A DNA stretch of 64,000 nt from Neoconidiobolus thromboides FSU 785 (GCA_025603075.1 MU626271.1:124001-188000), one strand, 5' to 3'; positions 47,693-61,112 are shown, counted from the first letter of the stretch. The notes: a model not told the origin generated them from the letters alone. Program-made: numbers and translations.

Positions 47693-49378
47693 ATGGCAAT
47701 TGAGGATAAAAAATTAGATAAAAAGGTGAAGAATGAGGTAGAGGGCAAAAAAGATAAAAGTAAAAAAGAAAAGAAAAATAAAGCTAAAAAAGAAAAGAAA
47801 GAAAACAAACGCAAAGTAGAAGAAGAGAGTGATAAAGAAAATGATAGTAACTCAGAATTAGACAAAAAAGCAAAGAAAGAAAAAAGTAGTGAGATTGAAG
47901 CCAAGGCTAATAACAACAGTAATGAAAGTGGTACTTATGTTGAGCACGAAGAAACAAGTAAATTAAGTACCGATGATATTCAAAAGTTCCGTGAAAAGAA
48001 TAGTATTACTTATAATGGGGATAAAGATTATAAACCAATTCTAAAATTCAATTATGCTGGTTTTTCTTCTGAAATTTTAGAATATTGTAAAAATTTTAAA
48101 GAACCAACCCCAATTCAAAGCTCATGTTGGCCAATTATTTTGAATAATAGAGACGTAGTTGGTATTGCTCAAACTGGGTAAGTAATTATTGTAAAAAAGT
48201 CATAATTTTTTATTTATTTTCATTTATTAGTTCTGGTAAAACATTAGCTTTTACTTTGCCAGCGCTTATGCACATCAAAAGAACTGGGAAGATGAAGTCA
48301 AAGCTACCAACTGTCCTGATTTTAGCTCCAACTAGAGAGTTAGCTATGCAATCTTATGAAATTTGTGAAAAGGTAGGGCAGATGTTTGGTATCAGAAGTA
48401 CTTGTATTTATGGAGGTGTACCAAAAGATAGTCAAAGAAGAGATTTAAAGAAAGGAGTACAAATCATTATAGCTACCCCAGGAAGATTGTTAGATTTAAT
48501 TGAAGACAATAGTTGCGATATAAGTCAAGTAAACTATTTAGTCTTAGATGAAGCTGATAGAATGTTGGACTTTGGGTTTGAACCAGCTATCCGTAGTTTA
48601 ATTTCAAAGATCCATAGTAAAAGACAAACCGTTATGTTGTCCGCTACTTGGCCAGAAACTATTCGTAAGTTGGCTAATGAATTTTTAAGTAAGCCCATCC
48701 ATGTTACAATCGGTTCTGAAGATTTAGCAGTATCGCATAATGTTACTCAAATTGTTGAAGTATTAGATGATCCATTTGCAAAAGATAGAAAGTTGATTGA
48801 AATACTTCGAAACTATCACAAAAGTAGAGAAAATCGAGTTTTAGTATTTGTTTTATATAAAAAAGAAGCAGTACGTGTTGAACAAAGTTTACGTTATAAA
48901 GGATACAAAGTTGCGGTAATTAACTTAGTTTATTGATTTATTAGTTTTTTAACTTAATTCTACTTAGGCTATTCAAGGTGATTTAAGTCAAAACCAAAGA
49001 ACCGAAGCTTTAGCCAGATTTAAGGATGGTACTTGTCCATTATTAATTGCTACTGATGTGGCAGCAAGAGGGTTAGATATTCCTAAAGTAGAATATGTAA
49101 TTAATTACACTTTTCCATTAACCATTGATGATTATGTACATCGTATTGGACGTACAGGTAGAGCAGGGAATAAAGGAATTTCACATACCTTTTTTACGGC
49201 TCATGATAAACAGCATTCTGGAGCATTAATTAATGTATTGAAATCAGCAAATCAAGATGTACCAGAAAATTTATTAAAGTTTGGTACTACAGTTAAAAAG
49301 AAGGAACATAAAGCATATGGTGCTTTCTTTAAAGACATCGACGAGAATGCTAAACCTACTAAAATTGTGTTTGATTGA
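47693..49378 (+). CDS. DBP3: DEAD-box RNA helicase, Dbp3-like (60S ribosome assembly)
   Basis: Three exons (47693-48177, 48231-48915, 48968-49378) give 526 residues, close to yeast Dbp3. The first 80 residues are Lys/Glu-rich, a nucleolar-type tail. Helicase motifs are all in order: Q motif ([13 protein letters not shown]), I (AQTGSGKT, split by intron 1), Ia (PTRELA), Ib (TPGR), II (DEAD), III (SAT), V ([20 protein letters not shown]) and VI ([12 protein letters not shown]). Dbp3 aids pre-rRNA processing at site A3. At the junction of exons 2 and 3 the sequence [17 protein letters not shown] has Gln where most Dbp3 proteins have His. The start is the first ATG of the frame, and the high Lys content argues against a later start. 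Confidence 0.9.
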
Positions 49379-49892
49379 TTATGAGATAGAACTATAGAAT
49401 AGTAGTAAATTAATATAGATGATGTTATACTATGTTTAAGTTTATTATTATTTATTTCACTTTTTATTGTCCCTTATAGATTTTTATGTTCATAGTTATC
49501 TGTGTAATATAGATTGATAGTAAATAAATATATTCTATTATAAGTTTTGCTATACTTTATGCTAATAATATTCGTTTAATTTATATAATTAAAGCATTCT
49601 TTTGTTTTAATAATAGTATTTTAGGCTAAAAATCAATATCAATAAATGTATAGATTAAAGGAACTTATCTAACCTTAAAAACAAACAACTTATTTATCTA
49701 ACGCTATACTAATAATACTTTTTGTGGTACTTTTTATTTGTAATTATTTATACTATATTCTTTTCATTTGTTATTGTCTCTCCAATCAATAGATAGCCCG
49801 CATTTTTATGCAGTTTAGAAATGAGTATTAATTCCAAATATTCGCTAATTAACAAAAGCTTGTTATTTAAACAAGCACAGAAATAATACAAA
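49379..49892. other. Intergenic, ATG7 promoter
   Basis: 514-bp AT-rich spacer between two same-strand genes; no repeat or ORF seen. Confidence 0.6.
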
Positions 49893-52248
49893 ATGGAAAC
49901 TTCAGAAGGAAAAGAGCTAAGTTTCATGAGCTATAAATCAGCTATCGATATCAATTTTTGGTATATATTAAGAGAGAAAAAATTAGAAGAGTATAAGCTA
50001 AATGAAGAAATTATTACCATTCACGCACAAATTTTAAATCAATTTAAAAATAAGATGGCACCCTTTTGTTCAGTTAATGAAAAAGCTTTTCTCCCATTGA
50101 GTAATACGGTTGGCTGTACTACATTGATAACACGCTTGAAAATATTTAATAAAAAGAAGGAGTTTATGGAAATGGAGATTAAAGAAATGGAAAAGAAAGT
50201 TTTAGATAAAGTAAATTAAGTAAATTCAAATTGAAGTTAATTAATATATTTAATAGGTAATAAAAGACATTTCAAGTGAGGAGATCCTTAACAACATATT
50301 ATTGTTAAACCCAGTTTATTTATTTTGTTATCCGGATTTAAAGAAATATGAATTTTATTATCAATTTTTATTTCCTATATTATGCTTGGAAAACCAAGCT
50401 TTAGCTTCTATTAGTAGTATTCAAACTATGGACAATTTATTTGATGATGAAGAGGTATTTTTTAGTTCGAGTTTTATCGTTTTATTTAATTATCGTTTAG
50501 ACTAATATAATTCAAGAACACATCAATGTAATGTATAATAGTAATAATTCTACAAACCAGTTTTCTCCTTTTTTCATATTCCTAAATGATAGCAAGAACA
50601 ATATTAAAATTTCGGATATTAGCGAACTTAAAGAAGTTTATTTAAATGATAGCAGTAGTACTAAAAGATATATTGGCTTTATCGACCCTTCTTTTGAAAA
50701 TGAAAAGCCAAGTTATTTACTAAATAATTTACTGATTTATTTAGGTATCAAAGGAATTAAACAGGTTGATGTATTACGAATAAGGAGACAAAACAATTCC
50801 AAGATTCAAAAATGGAGTAACGCAATCCAGCTAAACATTACCAATATTACCAATGTTAAAGACATTAAACTAAAAGGATGGGAGAATAATAGATTTCAAA
50901 TTAAAAAGGTTAATTTAAATTCAAACATGAACCCTTTATCTCAAGCTACTGCTTCTGTCAGTTTAAATTTAAAATTGATGAAATGGAATGCAGAGCCAAA
51001 CATCAATTTAGATATTATTAGAAGCTGTAAATGCTTATTGTTGGGGTCGGGTACGTTAGGCAATCATGTTGCTTTAAATTTATTGGTAAATTATAATAGT
51101 TATTTATAAGATACATTTATAATTATACTATTATAGGCATGGAATGTAAATAATATCACTTTTGTTGATAATGGCAAGGTATCTTTTTCAAATCCAGTTC
51201 GACAACCTTTATTTAAATTTGAAGATTGTATAAATGGTGGGAAAGAAAAGGCTACCACAGCTGCTGAAAACCTCAAGTTAATTTATCCGGAAGTTGTAAG
51301 TGACAAAATTATTACGAAAGCGAGATAATACTAACTCTTTAAATAATAGAACGCTAAAGGGTATAAAATTGATATACCAATGCCTGGGCATGTGGTAACC
51401 CAAGTAGAAGAAAAAGAAGTAATAGAGCAAGTCGAATTACTTGAGAGCTTAATTAAAGAAAATGATGCAATTTTTATGCTGACAGATTCTAGAGAGTCTA
51501 GATGGCTCCCAACTATGTTGGCAAACAAACATAATAAACTATTGATTAATGCAGCTTTAGGGTTTGATTCTTACACTGTATTGAGACATGGTATGAAAGA
51601 CAATAATAACGAAAACACTTTATCGTGCTATTTTTGCAGTGACGTTGTTGCACCCCGTGATGTAGTTATATTTTCTATATATATTTTAGTCCTAATTATT
51701 TTTTAGTCTATTACCGATAGGTCCTTAGATGAGCAATGTACAGTTACAAGGCCTGGATTGGCACCTATAGCCGCTGCAAATGCTGTTGAATTATTAGTTT
51801 CAATTCTGCAACATCCTCAACAGTAACATTTTAATTTATTTTTTAAGCTTTATTTAATTCTTTATTAAGTGGGTTAGCTTTACCACCAGATTTTAATAAA
51901 AGCGATGAGACTAATAATGGAGAGGTTAACAATCGATTGGCTACTACAATTCCTCATCGAATTAATGGATATTTAGCTAACTATAAACAGATTCTTACTT
52001 ATGGTACACCTTTTGATAGATGTACAGGATGCTCTAAATATGTAAGTTTATGCTAAAATATAACTTTATTTTAATTAATATTATTTAAGGTTGTTGAAGC
52101 TTATAATAAAAATGGGATTGAGTTTTTATTTAAAGTATTTAATAACTCTCAAATATTGCAAGAAATAACTGGGATCCAAGGATCACTTCTTGATACCCTT
52201 ACTTGGTCTGGTTCAGACGATGACCTTGATGAAAATGATGAATTTTAA
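49893..52248 (+). CDS. ATG7: Atg7, E1-like activating enzyme of autophagy
   Basis: Eight exons (49893-50210, 50257-50470, 50517-51085, 51137-51295, 51350-51661, 51707-51822, 51870-52041, 52090-52248) give 672 residues. The N-terminal domain starts [20 protein letters not shown] and includes [16 protein letters not shown]. The adenylation domain has [20 protein letters not shown] (ATP loop), [35 protein letters not shown] and INAALGFDS. The catalytic Cys is in [21 protein letters not shown] CxxC pair (CTGCSKY) helps bind zinc with CYFC. The acidic C-terminal end ([13 protein letters not shown]) is typical. Atg7 activates Atg8 and Atg12 for Atg3 and Atg10 in the cytosol. The second intron needs a weak GTTTTA donor at 50471 to keep frame; the stronger GTATTT at 50456 does not. 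Confidence 0.94.
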
Positions 52249-53305
52249 ATTTTGAGTATTTATTTTATATGTATTAAATTTTTCTAATATGTCGCTAATA
52301 TATTTAGTTAGTTTAATTTTAATCGTATAACTATTATTTATCAAGTTATTTAAATGACTAGTATATATGCATTTAAACAGCTTTGAAAATACTTTAACTA
52401 TTATTGAGTAATAAAATCGTGCTTTTTTTAGAAGGGTGTTTTTAGCTTTGTTTATTTTATAACCGTGTTATATTAAAAGCTACTATAAATTATTTGATGT
52501 TATTATCACATAATAAGGTAATAAAATAATAAAATAATAAAATAATAAAATAATAAAATAATAAAATAATAAAATAATAAAATAATAAAATTAACAATTA
52601 TCTTTTTTTAAAAGTGATGTTTCTAATATTAATGTACTAAAAATGTATTAACTAAAATAGTACTCAAATGAGTATTTTTTCAAAATTATTAACTTCTCCA
52701 TAATAAAACCAATATATGTCGTCATAGTAGCTAATATATTGCTATATAAAATGAACAGTAATATCATTTTTGTCAAAGGTACCAGTTGAATAGTTATACA
52801 TCACTGAGTTTAATTTAATTTATATTATAATATTAAATAGATATTAGTGTAATAATTACAATAAATGTTGTAAAAATTAAAAGTAACTCTTTATTCAAGC
52901 TGATAACATTATAAAAATTGAATAATAAATTGAATAAAAAGACGGTGAGTTATAATCAAAGAGTTTATTAAAATAACGATGCTAAAAACTAATGCTATTA
53001 TACATTAGTTGAATATACTTTATTATTTAGATATAGTTGATATATATTAAAATACTAATATGTGATATTTTTACATTAAATAAGAGCCAATTAAGCATCA
53101 TAAAAATTGAAATTGTTTCAAAATGATTGAAATTGAACAAAACTATCAATTTCTTATGCCAAAAAAGGACAAAATAAGCGAATGGGATTCAACAAACGCT
53201 AATTTTGATAAAGCTAACAATTCAAAAAAAGAAAACCTTCTCTTAGCCTACCTAATAAGTGTAGTTAACCCTTTTGGTATCTTATCCATCCATCACTAAA
53301 ACATA
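52249..53305. other. Intergenic, RPS14 promoter, microsatellite
   Basis: AT-rich, with an 8-bp tandem repeat at 52519-52591. The last 100 bp before RPS14 are pyrimidine-rich (CCTTCTCTTAGCCTACC), as expected upstream of a ribosomal protein gene. Confidence 0.55.
52519..52591. repeat. (AATAAAAT)n octanucleotide microsatellite
   Basis: About nine uninterrupted units, 270 bp downstream of the ATG7 stop. Confidence 0.9.
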
Positions 53306-54076
<771 letters not shown>

Positions 54077-55296
54077 TTTGCTATTGCAATATTTATATTT
54101 TTTGACCTTATGCTAATCTGGACTGTAACATAAAAAGGAATCAATAAATCAGTCTAAAATAAGTTAATCGCAAAATATTAAAGTATATAGACAATTTTAA
54201 ACGAGAATTTATGGATATTTTTAGGTAATTGCTAATATTTTTTTAGATTTAATTATTTTATAGATAATATTTTAATATTAAATACTATATGGAGGCATAA
54301 ATAAAAAGCAATAAGGATAATAGAGATATGAAATATGTATATAACGAAGCGATTCTATGATTAACAAAACATAACCAGTGCAATCAGTTCAAAAAGACTA
54401 GTATTAAATTACAAAAGCAATAAATCAAAATTTCGCTTAAAAATTTATGAAAAGTTTTTGACTGGGCTGTTATTATGTTTGTAATATTTCTTAAATGGAT
54501 AGTTATTTTAGATTAATTATTGAATTATATTTTTATTTAGTCCTATTTAATGGCAATATGTGATTAGCTACTAAATTAGCTGGGCTGTCACTAAAGATTA
54601 TTTGTGACTTAATAAGTAACATCAATAATATCATAAATAGTAGATTATATAATTTGCCCGAACTTATGAATGTTGTTTAAGAGTATAGTATTGATAAGTG
54701 TGCAATAAGGCCATAGGATTAATAGCATGTATTATCAAATTATAGATATAAATGAAATATACAATTTTTTTAATTCATTTTGTTTACTAATATAATCTTG
54801 ATTTATCTTATTACTACTTTTTAAAAGTGTATATTTTTGGTTGTGTTGAAAAAAAGATTAATTTATCTGATTTTAATATTTGGACTTAAAACTAAGGATG
54901 TTAGAAAATATTAAATAACAGTGTTTATTTTTATAGCTATATTTGTATTGAAAACTTTACTCCATAATATTTCATATTTTAAAAATGATGCAAATTGAAT
55001 AATAAACCCTACTAACTATGCTATAAAACATCATTTAAAATCATAAGCTGCTCCAACTTTTTTAGGGGGCTCTTTTTTTACCAAATTAAACTCTTATCCA
55101 AATATTTCGTATTTTTATTATATCATCTTTAGCCAATCAGGTTTAAAACTAAAACCTTTTATTTCACTTACTTTAGTTCAAATAAAACCTTAATTTCAAA
55201 CTCAGCTCATTATTAATTTTCAAAATAAAAATTAACAAAGAAATCATTTAATAGCAAAAAATCAATTTTATTAAAATACACAAAGTAAAAAACTTA
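54077..55296. other. Intergenic, convergent, no gene seen
   Basis: 1.2-kb AT-rich spacer between the convergent stops of RPS14 and the 4-TM gene; no MITE copy recognised. Confidence 0.6.
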
Positions 55297-55785
55297 TTAA
55301 AAGATAAATGAAAAGGTCCATGAGATCCAATTAAGTAAAGATATCGTTGTTAAAAACTTAGTTATGTAGATAGCTAAAAAGCTGGCTTCAAGATTTGTAT
55401 TTATCAAAACAACTGAGCATTGTAACCAAGTTAAAGAGTGAACCATCCAAGCTACCGAGATGGCTAATGAGATGCACTCCAAAGAGCCAGGAAATATTTG
55501 AGCTGACATATAAACACTTGGCATAGCTTTATAAGCTACATGTAAGTCTCCTAATAATAAAGCAACAATAAAGGAAACTAAGGAAAATAATAAGGTCATA
55601 TTGCTATTTTCGGTACTAAAGTTAAGTTCGTAGAAAATAAAAAATAAGTAATAAAGAGCTCCCATGATGGCTTGGGTCAGTCTTAAAGATTGATAACTTG
55701 AAAAATCTTCTTGAAATTCTTTAGATTCAGGAATGTCTTCATTAACTATAGTATTAGAGTTGGATTGAAAGGTCAAGGACGACAT
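55297..55785 (-). CDS. Four-TM membrane protein, MARVEL-like topology
   Basis: A single exon encodes 162 residues. A polar 30-residue N-terminus is followed by four hydrophobic spans (about 34-52, 63-82, 98-118 and 132-160): LTQAIMGALYYLFFIFYEL, LLFSLVSFIVALLLGDLHV, LECISLAISVAWMVHSLTWL, FLAIYITKFLTTISLLNWIS. An acidic Asp-His pair lies after span 2 and there is no signal peptide. Size, both ends in the cytosol and a conserved Arg-Leu-Thr-Gln before span 1 fit MARVEL-domain proteins of fungal plasma membrane microdomains, but similarity is too weak to assert. The Met at 55785 is the only possible start, and the frame ends directly after span 4. Neighbouring spacers are long. Confidence 0.6.
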   Translation of the reverse strand: MSSLTFQSNSNTIVNEDIPESKEFQEDFSSYQSLRLTQAIMGALYYLFFIFYELNFSTENSNMTLLFSLVSFIVALLLGDLHVAYKAMPSVYMSAQIFPGSLECISLAISVAWMVHSLTWLQCSVVLINTNLEASFLAIYITKFLTTISLLNWISWTFSFIF

Positions 55786-57006
55786 GTTATATAATAAATT
55801 AGGAATAATAGTAGAGCTAACTAGTTTTAAAATAGAAAGTATTTAAATTGAATTGGAAGTTTAAGAGGTCCTATTTATATTATTATTTTTTATACTTTTT
55901 TCAGTTGCTTTTTTCACCCCATCTTTTTAGAGGTTGAATCTCTTTCTAACTTTTCCATTGAGAAAATTGAGATCCTGAACATACTAATTTCGATCTTCAC
56001 TCTTAGATCGAAAGTAATTTTTTAATGGGTGGGTGACAAAAGATAGTACTAACAGAAATCATGAGATTGTACTGATTGGCCTGTGATTACATTAAACCAA
56101 TCAAGTATATGAAAAAGATAACATTCTTGATATTTTACGTAAAATAAAATTTCGATCTCTACGACATTTTTCTACAAAATTATCTCAAAACGGTAAGTTA
56201 AAATTAAAACTCAAGTTTGTGTTGCATTTATAATTAAATCCATTCTAATAACTTCACACTGAGTCGAGACGTAAATAATAGAGTAACTTTCTTTAATTTT
56301 TCATAGTAACTTTGACAATTAAAAAGTTAACTTCTGAACCCACGCCTATCAAATAAGGATAATTAAAACTCCTTTGAACACGTAGCTAGCATTTTAATTA
56401 AATATTTATCAAATAGATGCTGCTCAGGATATTTTAATATAAAATGCTGGTAAGGGTGAACTTGGGATTTATATTATGTTTGTGGCAAAAGTCAAATTAA
56501 AGTTTTATTAAATTTGTTAAATAAAAATTAATTTTTAATTTAAGGTTGAATTTCTACTGTTTTTTTTCAAATGCTTACTGAGAAATTAGAACTGACATGT
56601 TAAAAATATTCAATAATAGCTTATTATATTAATAATATTTAATCTTATTATTGATAATTGTATAAAATTTGAGATTATGATATGTAGATTCATATTTTTG
56701 TAATCAATAGTTTATTTATTAATATTAATTTAATATTCATTTTATGACTCAATATTCCAAGTTGCTAGAATTGAATGCTGGTTTTATGACTGGGTTTAAA
56801 TACTGAAACAATTACAGTTTTAGATCAAAATTTTAAAATTAATAATTTCTTTTATTATTCTTATATCATTAGATAATTTTAAATTGATTTCGCAAACAAA
56901 ACCTAATCAATTAGCTTGATTTATAGCTTCCTATGATATTATCAATTTCAAATTGTATTTTAAAGCATTTATTATTAAAGCAATATTGTGATTAATGAAT
57001 AAGTTA

Positions 57007-57112
57007 AGTGGAGATGTATTTTTATATTTAAGATTTTACTAACAAATTCTCCGCTTAAATAGCGCCTAAAAAGATAGAAAAAGTAATGAAGCCAAAAAAA
57101 CAGCCCCAAGTA
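57007..57112 (+). mobile_element. MITE-like element, copy 15
   Basis: Starts GTGGAGATGTATTTTTATAT and ends ACAGCCCCAAGTA; centre CGCTTAAATAGCGCCTAAAA. Confidence 0.75.
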
Positions 57113-57253
57113 TTTTTTTTTGAAATTTATTTTTATTAATAAAGGTTTAAGTTTAGGCTTTATTGTAACTAATTCATAAGTTTAATAAAACAGTAAGCTA
57201 ATTATGGCTTCAAAACATTAAACTATATGTTCAAAAGCATTTATCAAAAGGAG

Positions 57254-57303
57254 CAAAAGTATTGATAATAAAGTTCTTAAAAAACAAAAATACATCCTCA
57301 TAT
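57254..57303 (-). mobile_element. Truncated MITE-like element, copy 16
   Basis: Only the last half remains (AAAGTTCTTAAAAAACAAAA, then ATACATCCTCATA). Confidence 0.6.
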
Positions 57304-57839
57304 GGTAATTTATAATATTATCTTCGAAAAAATTATACTTTCATGTATATTCAACTATTAATTATCAAGTACTTTCAAATATGCTGCTATATAAATCTTT
57401 TATCCATTATCAGAGTAATTTTATAAATAGTAAAATATTTAATTATGGGGTTTTAAAAGCAAATTTAATAGGATCAAATGAATTCTATATACAATTATAA
57501 TTGAAGTTCGAGAGAACACTAAATAAAAAATCAATCATATTTTACTTGGATTGTAAAACCAGGTGTATAAAGAGCTAACTTTCGGATTACATCTCTAAGT
57601 CTCAAGTAATAAAAGATTATTGATCATCTTTGTCTATAATCTTTACACCGTCCTCTCGTTCTATATTGAAAAAATTCTTAATGAATAAGAATTTCAAGGT
57701 TTTTTAATTTGTTGTATCTTAAAACTTATATCATCTAATTACAATTAGAATTTTTGATTTTTTTGGTATTTGATAAAAATATCCGATGTCTTTTTACCGA
57801 ATATCAAGGAAAGTAATAACCATGACTGTAATAAACTAT

Positions 57840-57980
57840 CATAAGGCTAATTTCTTGATTTCTACGAAAAATGAGAGCTTTCCGCAGCTATAAGTTGAGT
57901 AATTCTTTAGAATTAACGTATCCTTGCTATATGATACTTCAACTCAAGCTTATGATTTGGTGTTCTTATTTGGCATATGG
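57840..57980 (+). promoter_or_regulatory. Conserved 5' flank of MFS copy B
   Basis: AAGGCTAATTTCTTGATTTC, GAGCTTTCCGCAGCTATAA and AAGCTTATGATTTGGTG recur upstream of copy C. The stretch 57899-57942 is inverted relative to C. Conservation in a non-coding flank may reflect recent duplication or retained regulatory sites. Confidence 0.6.
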
Positions 57981-58026
57981 TATAAATTAGAGTGTTTTTT
58001 TTACTTGTAGTCTATTTTTCTTAAAA

Positions 58027-59589
58027 ATGGGTTCAATATCAACTGGTAATAAGAGTATTATCTATAATATAAAACTAAATTTTAATAAAACTATAACTAG
58101 GTTCAGCTCATTTTTCGTATTTGAATTGTTTCAAAATAATCTTATTATATGGTTTTATTGACGTATTACCACTGTATATCAACAATCTTTATACTAATGT
58201 AAATATAGCAACAATTTAACCCTTACAAATTAATGGAACTTTTAGACTTTAGTAGAACTGGGTGGGGGCCCACGTAGTCGCCTTGATAAGAGGGTTTATC
58301 TTATATCAAATTTTAATTATTTTGATTATGTGGTACCTATAGCTATAATTATCATTGGATATGTAACTGATAAATACGGAGCTAAAACAATTATACGATT
58401 GTCAATTTATACAACATCCATTTTAATAGTACTTTTGTCTATATCACCAAACCTCTTTTTTATTCGGATTACTTTAATTGGCTTGGGGTTATCTAGTGGA
58501 CTGAAAGTTATTCCTTATGGACTTATAGCAATTCTCTATGAATCCAAACATCAAAGTATTTTCAAATTTACTACTTTAAAGTTGATAAATTAACTACTTA
58601 TAGGTTTCGCGTATGCATTGATAATATTTAGTAGTTTATTTAATGTGGCCATTTCGGATGCTATAGGATCTTTTTTTGGATCTTATAAAAATCAAATTCC
58701 AGATTGGTTCATTCTAAAATTAACGTTTCTTCAATATCCGCTATTATTCCCTGTTTTATGCAGCGCTACTGTATTAGCTATATTTGGCTATTATTTTCAT
58801 TACTTATTACCTTCGGATGATAAATTAGATAATAATCTACTTCTAATTAAAAATGATAAAGCTCAGGCGTCAATGTATGATACAGCGAATCCCAAGTATG
58901 TTTTTATCAACTCATCTCAGGATACCTTCTATTCCCAATTTTTAACTAAGTTGCCTACTAAACGAACTTCCCTTTTGATTGTTTCATATGTATTAAACCA
59001 ATGCTTAACTACATCTGCAATGATGGTATTACCAGGATGGTATATAGGTATGTTTGGGACTGATAGAAATGATTTAGTTTCAGGCTTTGAAAGTTTTTTT
59101 CCTGCTACAATCCTATTTATAGCAGCCACTTTGCTCTTAAGCTCACTCTATTTACCTACCGCCTTAAACAAATTTAAGCCAAGCTATGTATATAATATTG
59201 CTTGTAGTGGAATTTTCATTGTATTTCTTTGCTTAATCATAATTAACTTTCTACAACCAATCATTCCTATTTCATTCCTTGTTTTTTTAGTTAATTTGGC
59301 TCCAACATCTTTACTTGTATGTTTTTTATGTTCCAATTTTTCAGTAATATTATTATTAGCAAAGGTAGAAGATATAAATGTAGGAAAATTTACTGTCCTT
59401 GGTTTGGCATTTGGTAGCTATGACATTCTTGATAAAATCCAAGGGTCTCTTGTTTTAAAATCTTTACTTGTTTACTTTAGTGCCATTGAAAGTTGGAATA
59501 TCTATGTCAAAGTTTCCCTTTTTATCTTAGGCATAATTGCTTTTCTCAATCGTTATCTTTCCCAAGTTATTTTCATTAATAGTAATTAA
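58027..59589 (+). CDS. Major facilitator superfamily transporter, copy B
   Basis: Four exons: 58027-58045 (MGSIST), 58101-58198, 58246-58555 and 58604-59589, giving 470 residues with all frames open. Splice positions and the lengths of exons 2 and 3 (98 and 310 nt) are identical to copies A and C. Exon 2 supplies the first span (FKIILLYGFIDVLPLYINNL). Exon 3 has the loop 2-3 motif IIGYVTDKYGAKTI followed by two spans and GLGLSSGLKVIPYGL. Exon 4 contains the remaining spans with a hydrophilic central loop (about residues 220-260), giving a 12-TM MFS fold. The substrate cannot be read from the motifs. The 19-nt first exon and 98-nt second exon are invisible to ORF finders, which makes the gene look 5'-truncated. 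Confidence 0.8.
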
Positions 59590-60067
59590 TTAATATTATT
59601 TATTAAATAAAATAATACGGATCGTATATTGTCTTATGTGTTATATTCAATTGCACTAAAATGTTTATTTTTCGATACTTTTATTACTTTTAAAAATAAT
59701 ATAGTTTTCTAATAAAGTATAGGTTCAATAAATTGAGCGAAATAACTGTTATCACTATATGCTATTAAAAAGATTACTCTACCATTATTAATAATTATGC
59801 TTTATAAAAATATTAAAATTAGCGTTATTTAATATACAATACTCTTGTTATAGTATAGTTTACATTTAATAATAATTTTTATCTGTTCAAGCTTAACTAA
59901 TCTCTTATCTGCTTTATATTATTTTGCTATTATTATTTAATCATAGCCCAATTTTACATCAGGCTATATATAAGATGTAAAGTAACTATTTTATTTATAT
60001 AAAAGAGTTTTTGAATACTACTTTTTGTAGACTTTTTTTTTAAAAATCCTCAAAAACAAACAAACAA

Positions 60068-60168
60068 ATGGGGGTGTTTTTTTGGCTTCATTATTTTTTC
60101 CATCTTTAAACACTATTTGAGCGAAAAAATCATTAATAAAATTCTTAAACACAAAAAAACATCACCAA
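60068..60168 (-). mobile_element. MITE-like element, copy 17
   Basis: ATGGGGGTGTTTTTTTGG to ACATCACCA; reverse orientation. Confidence 0.75.
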
Positions 60169-60226
60169 ATCCCCAAGTGCTTTATTATTTAAATAAAATA
60201 TTACAAGTTAACAAAAGAAGCAATAA

Positions 60227-60327
60227 ATGGGGATGTCTTTTTTAGCTTCATTACTCTTTCTATTTTTTAAGCGCTATTTAACTGGTAAAATTAGTAAAGC
60301 TCTCAAATAATAAAATGCATTCTCAAA
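60227..60327 (-). mobile_element. MITE-like element, copy 18
   Basis: TGGGGATGTCTTTTTTAGC to GCATTCTCAAA; reverse orientation with a small deletion near ATTAGTAAAGC. Confidence 0.7.
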
Positions 60328-60929
60328 TTATTTTTAGGCAAACACAACCTTTCTTGCTTTTAGATAAACAAGTTACTGCTACTGAGTGAGAAAAACCTTT
60401 ACTTTAGCCATTCTCAACTAAATAAAAAAAATCCTGAAGGACAAGAAAGGGTTAGATTAAATGCTATTTTTTTATGTATTTTATAGATGGTTTTTCTAAA
60501 CTTGTTAATTTTTCACTTTTAGTTGTAATATTTATTTTCAAACACATCAAATACTTCAAAAAAAAATATTGAAAAAATATTGAATACACTGCTACATAAA
60601 AATTTTCTCGTTAAGATAATTTCCAAAATAAAACATTTAACTACAATAGTTAAAAAATCAAGGTGTAAGGTTAGTAAATTTTCTCATAAGAACTTGAATA
60701 AAAATGAGAATTTCATTTTATTTGAGTTGTTAAAATTTAATACACAAAAAGCTAACTTTCATCTTAGACTTCTGATTCTGAAAGAGTAGCCACTTATTTC
60801 ACATTCGTATACGATCCTTTTTCATTGGTATATGCTCTCGTTATTGAAAGCAACCTTAGCCGCTTTAAGGAGATTAATTTTCTCAATTTGTTCCACCTTA
60901 TAAACTTACATCATCTAACTACAAATCAT

Positions 60930-61070
60930 AAGGCTAATTTCTTTATTTTTATGAAAAATGAGAGTTTTCCGCAGCTATGAATTGAATTAAAGTATCGTAT
61001 AGCAAGAATACGTTAATTCTAAAGAATTACTTAAGCTTATGATTTGGTGTTCTTATTTGAGAGGCAATAT
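60930..61070 (+). promoter_or_regulatory. Conserved 5' flank of MFS copy C
   Basis: Counterpart of 57840-57980; the segment 60987-61030 is the reverse complement of the copy B sequence with 3 mismatches in 44 positions. Confidence 0.6.
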
Positions 61071-61112
61071 AAATATGTTATATTTATATTTCATAAAAGC
61101 ATTTCTTAAAAA

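Larger units (their letters stand above)
55786..58026. other. Intergenic, one full and one truncated MITE; MFS copy B promoter
   Basis: No gene seen in 55.8-57.6 kb. From about 57640 onward the sequence is paralogous to the upstream flank of MFS copy C. Confidence 0.6.
59590..61112. other. Spacer between tandem MFS copies, two MITEs
   Basis: The first 200 bp match the 3' flank of copy C. MITE copies 17 and 18 lie at 60068-60327, and the last 300 bp are the duplicated promoter. A 69-codon ORF at 60580-60789 is Lys/Asn/Leu-rich and unsupported. Confidence 0.6.

Noticed and set aside
47680-47916. Ser/Leu-rich minus ORF
   Set aside because: Antisense of the Lys-rich N-terminus of the DBP3 helicase.
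58929-59129. Minus ORF inside MFS copy B (and 62044-62235 in copy C)
   Set aside because: Antisense shadows at the same place in two paralogues because the coding strand is conserved.
60580-60789. 69-codon + ORF between MFS copies B and C
   Set aside because: Lys/Asn/Leu-rich random-like sequence with no counterpart in the flank of copy B.
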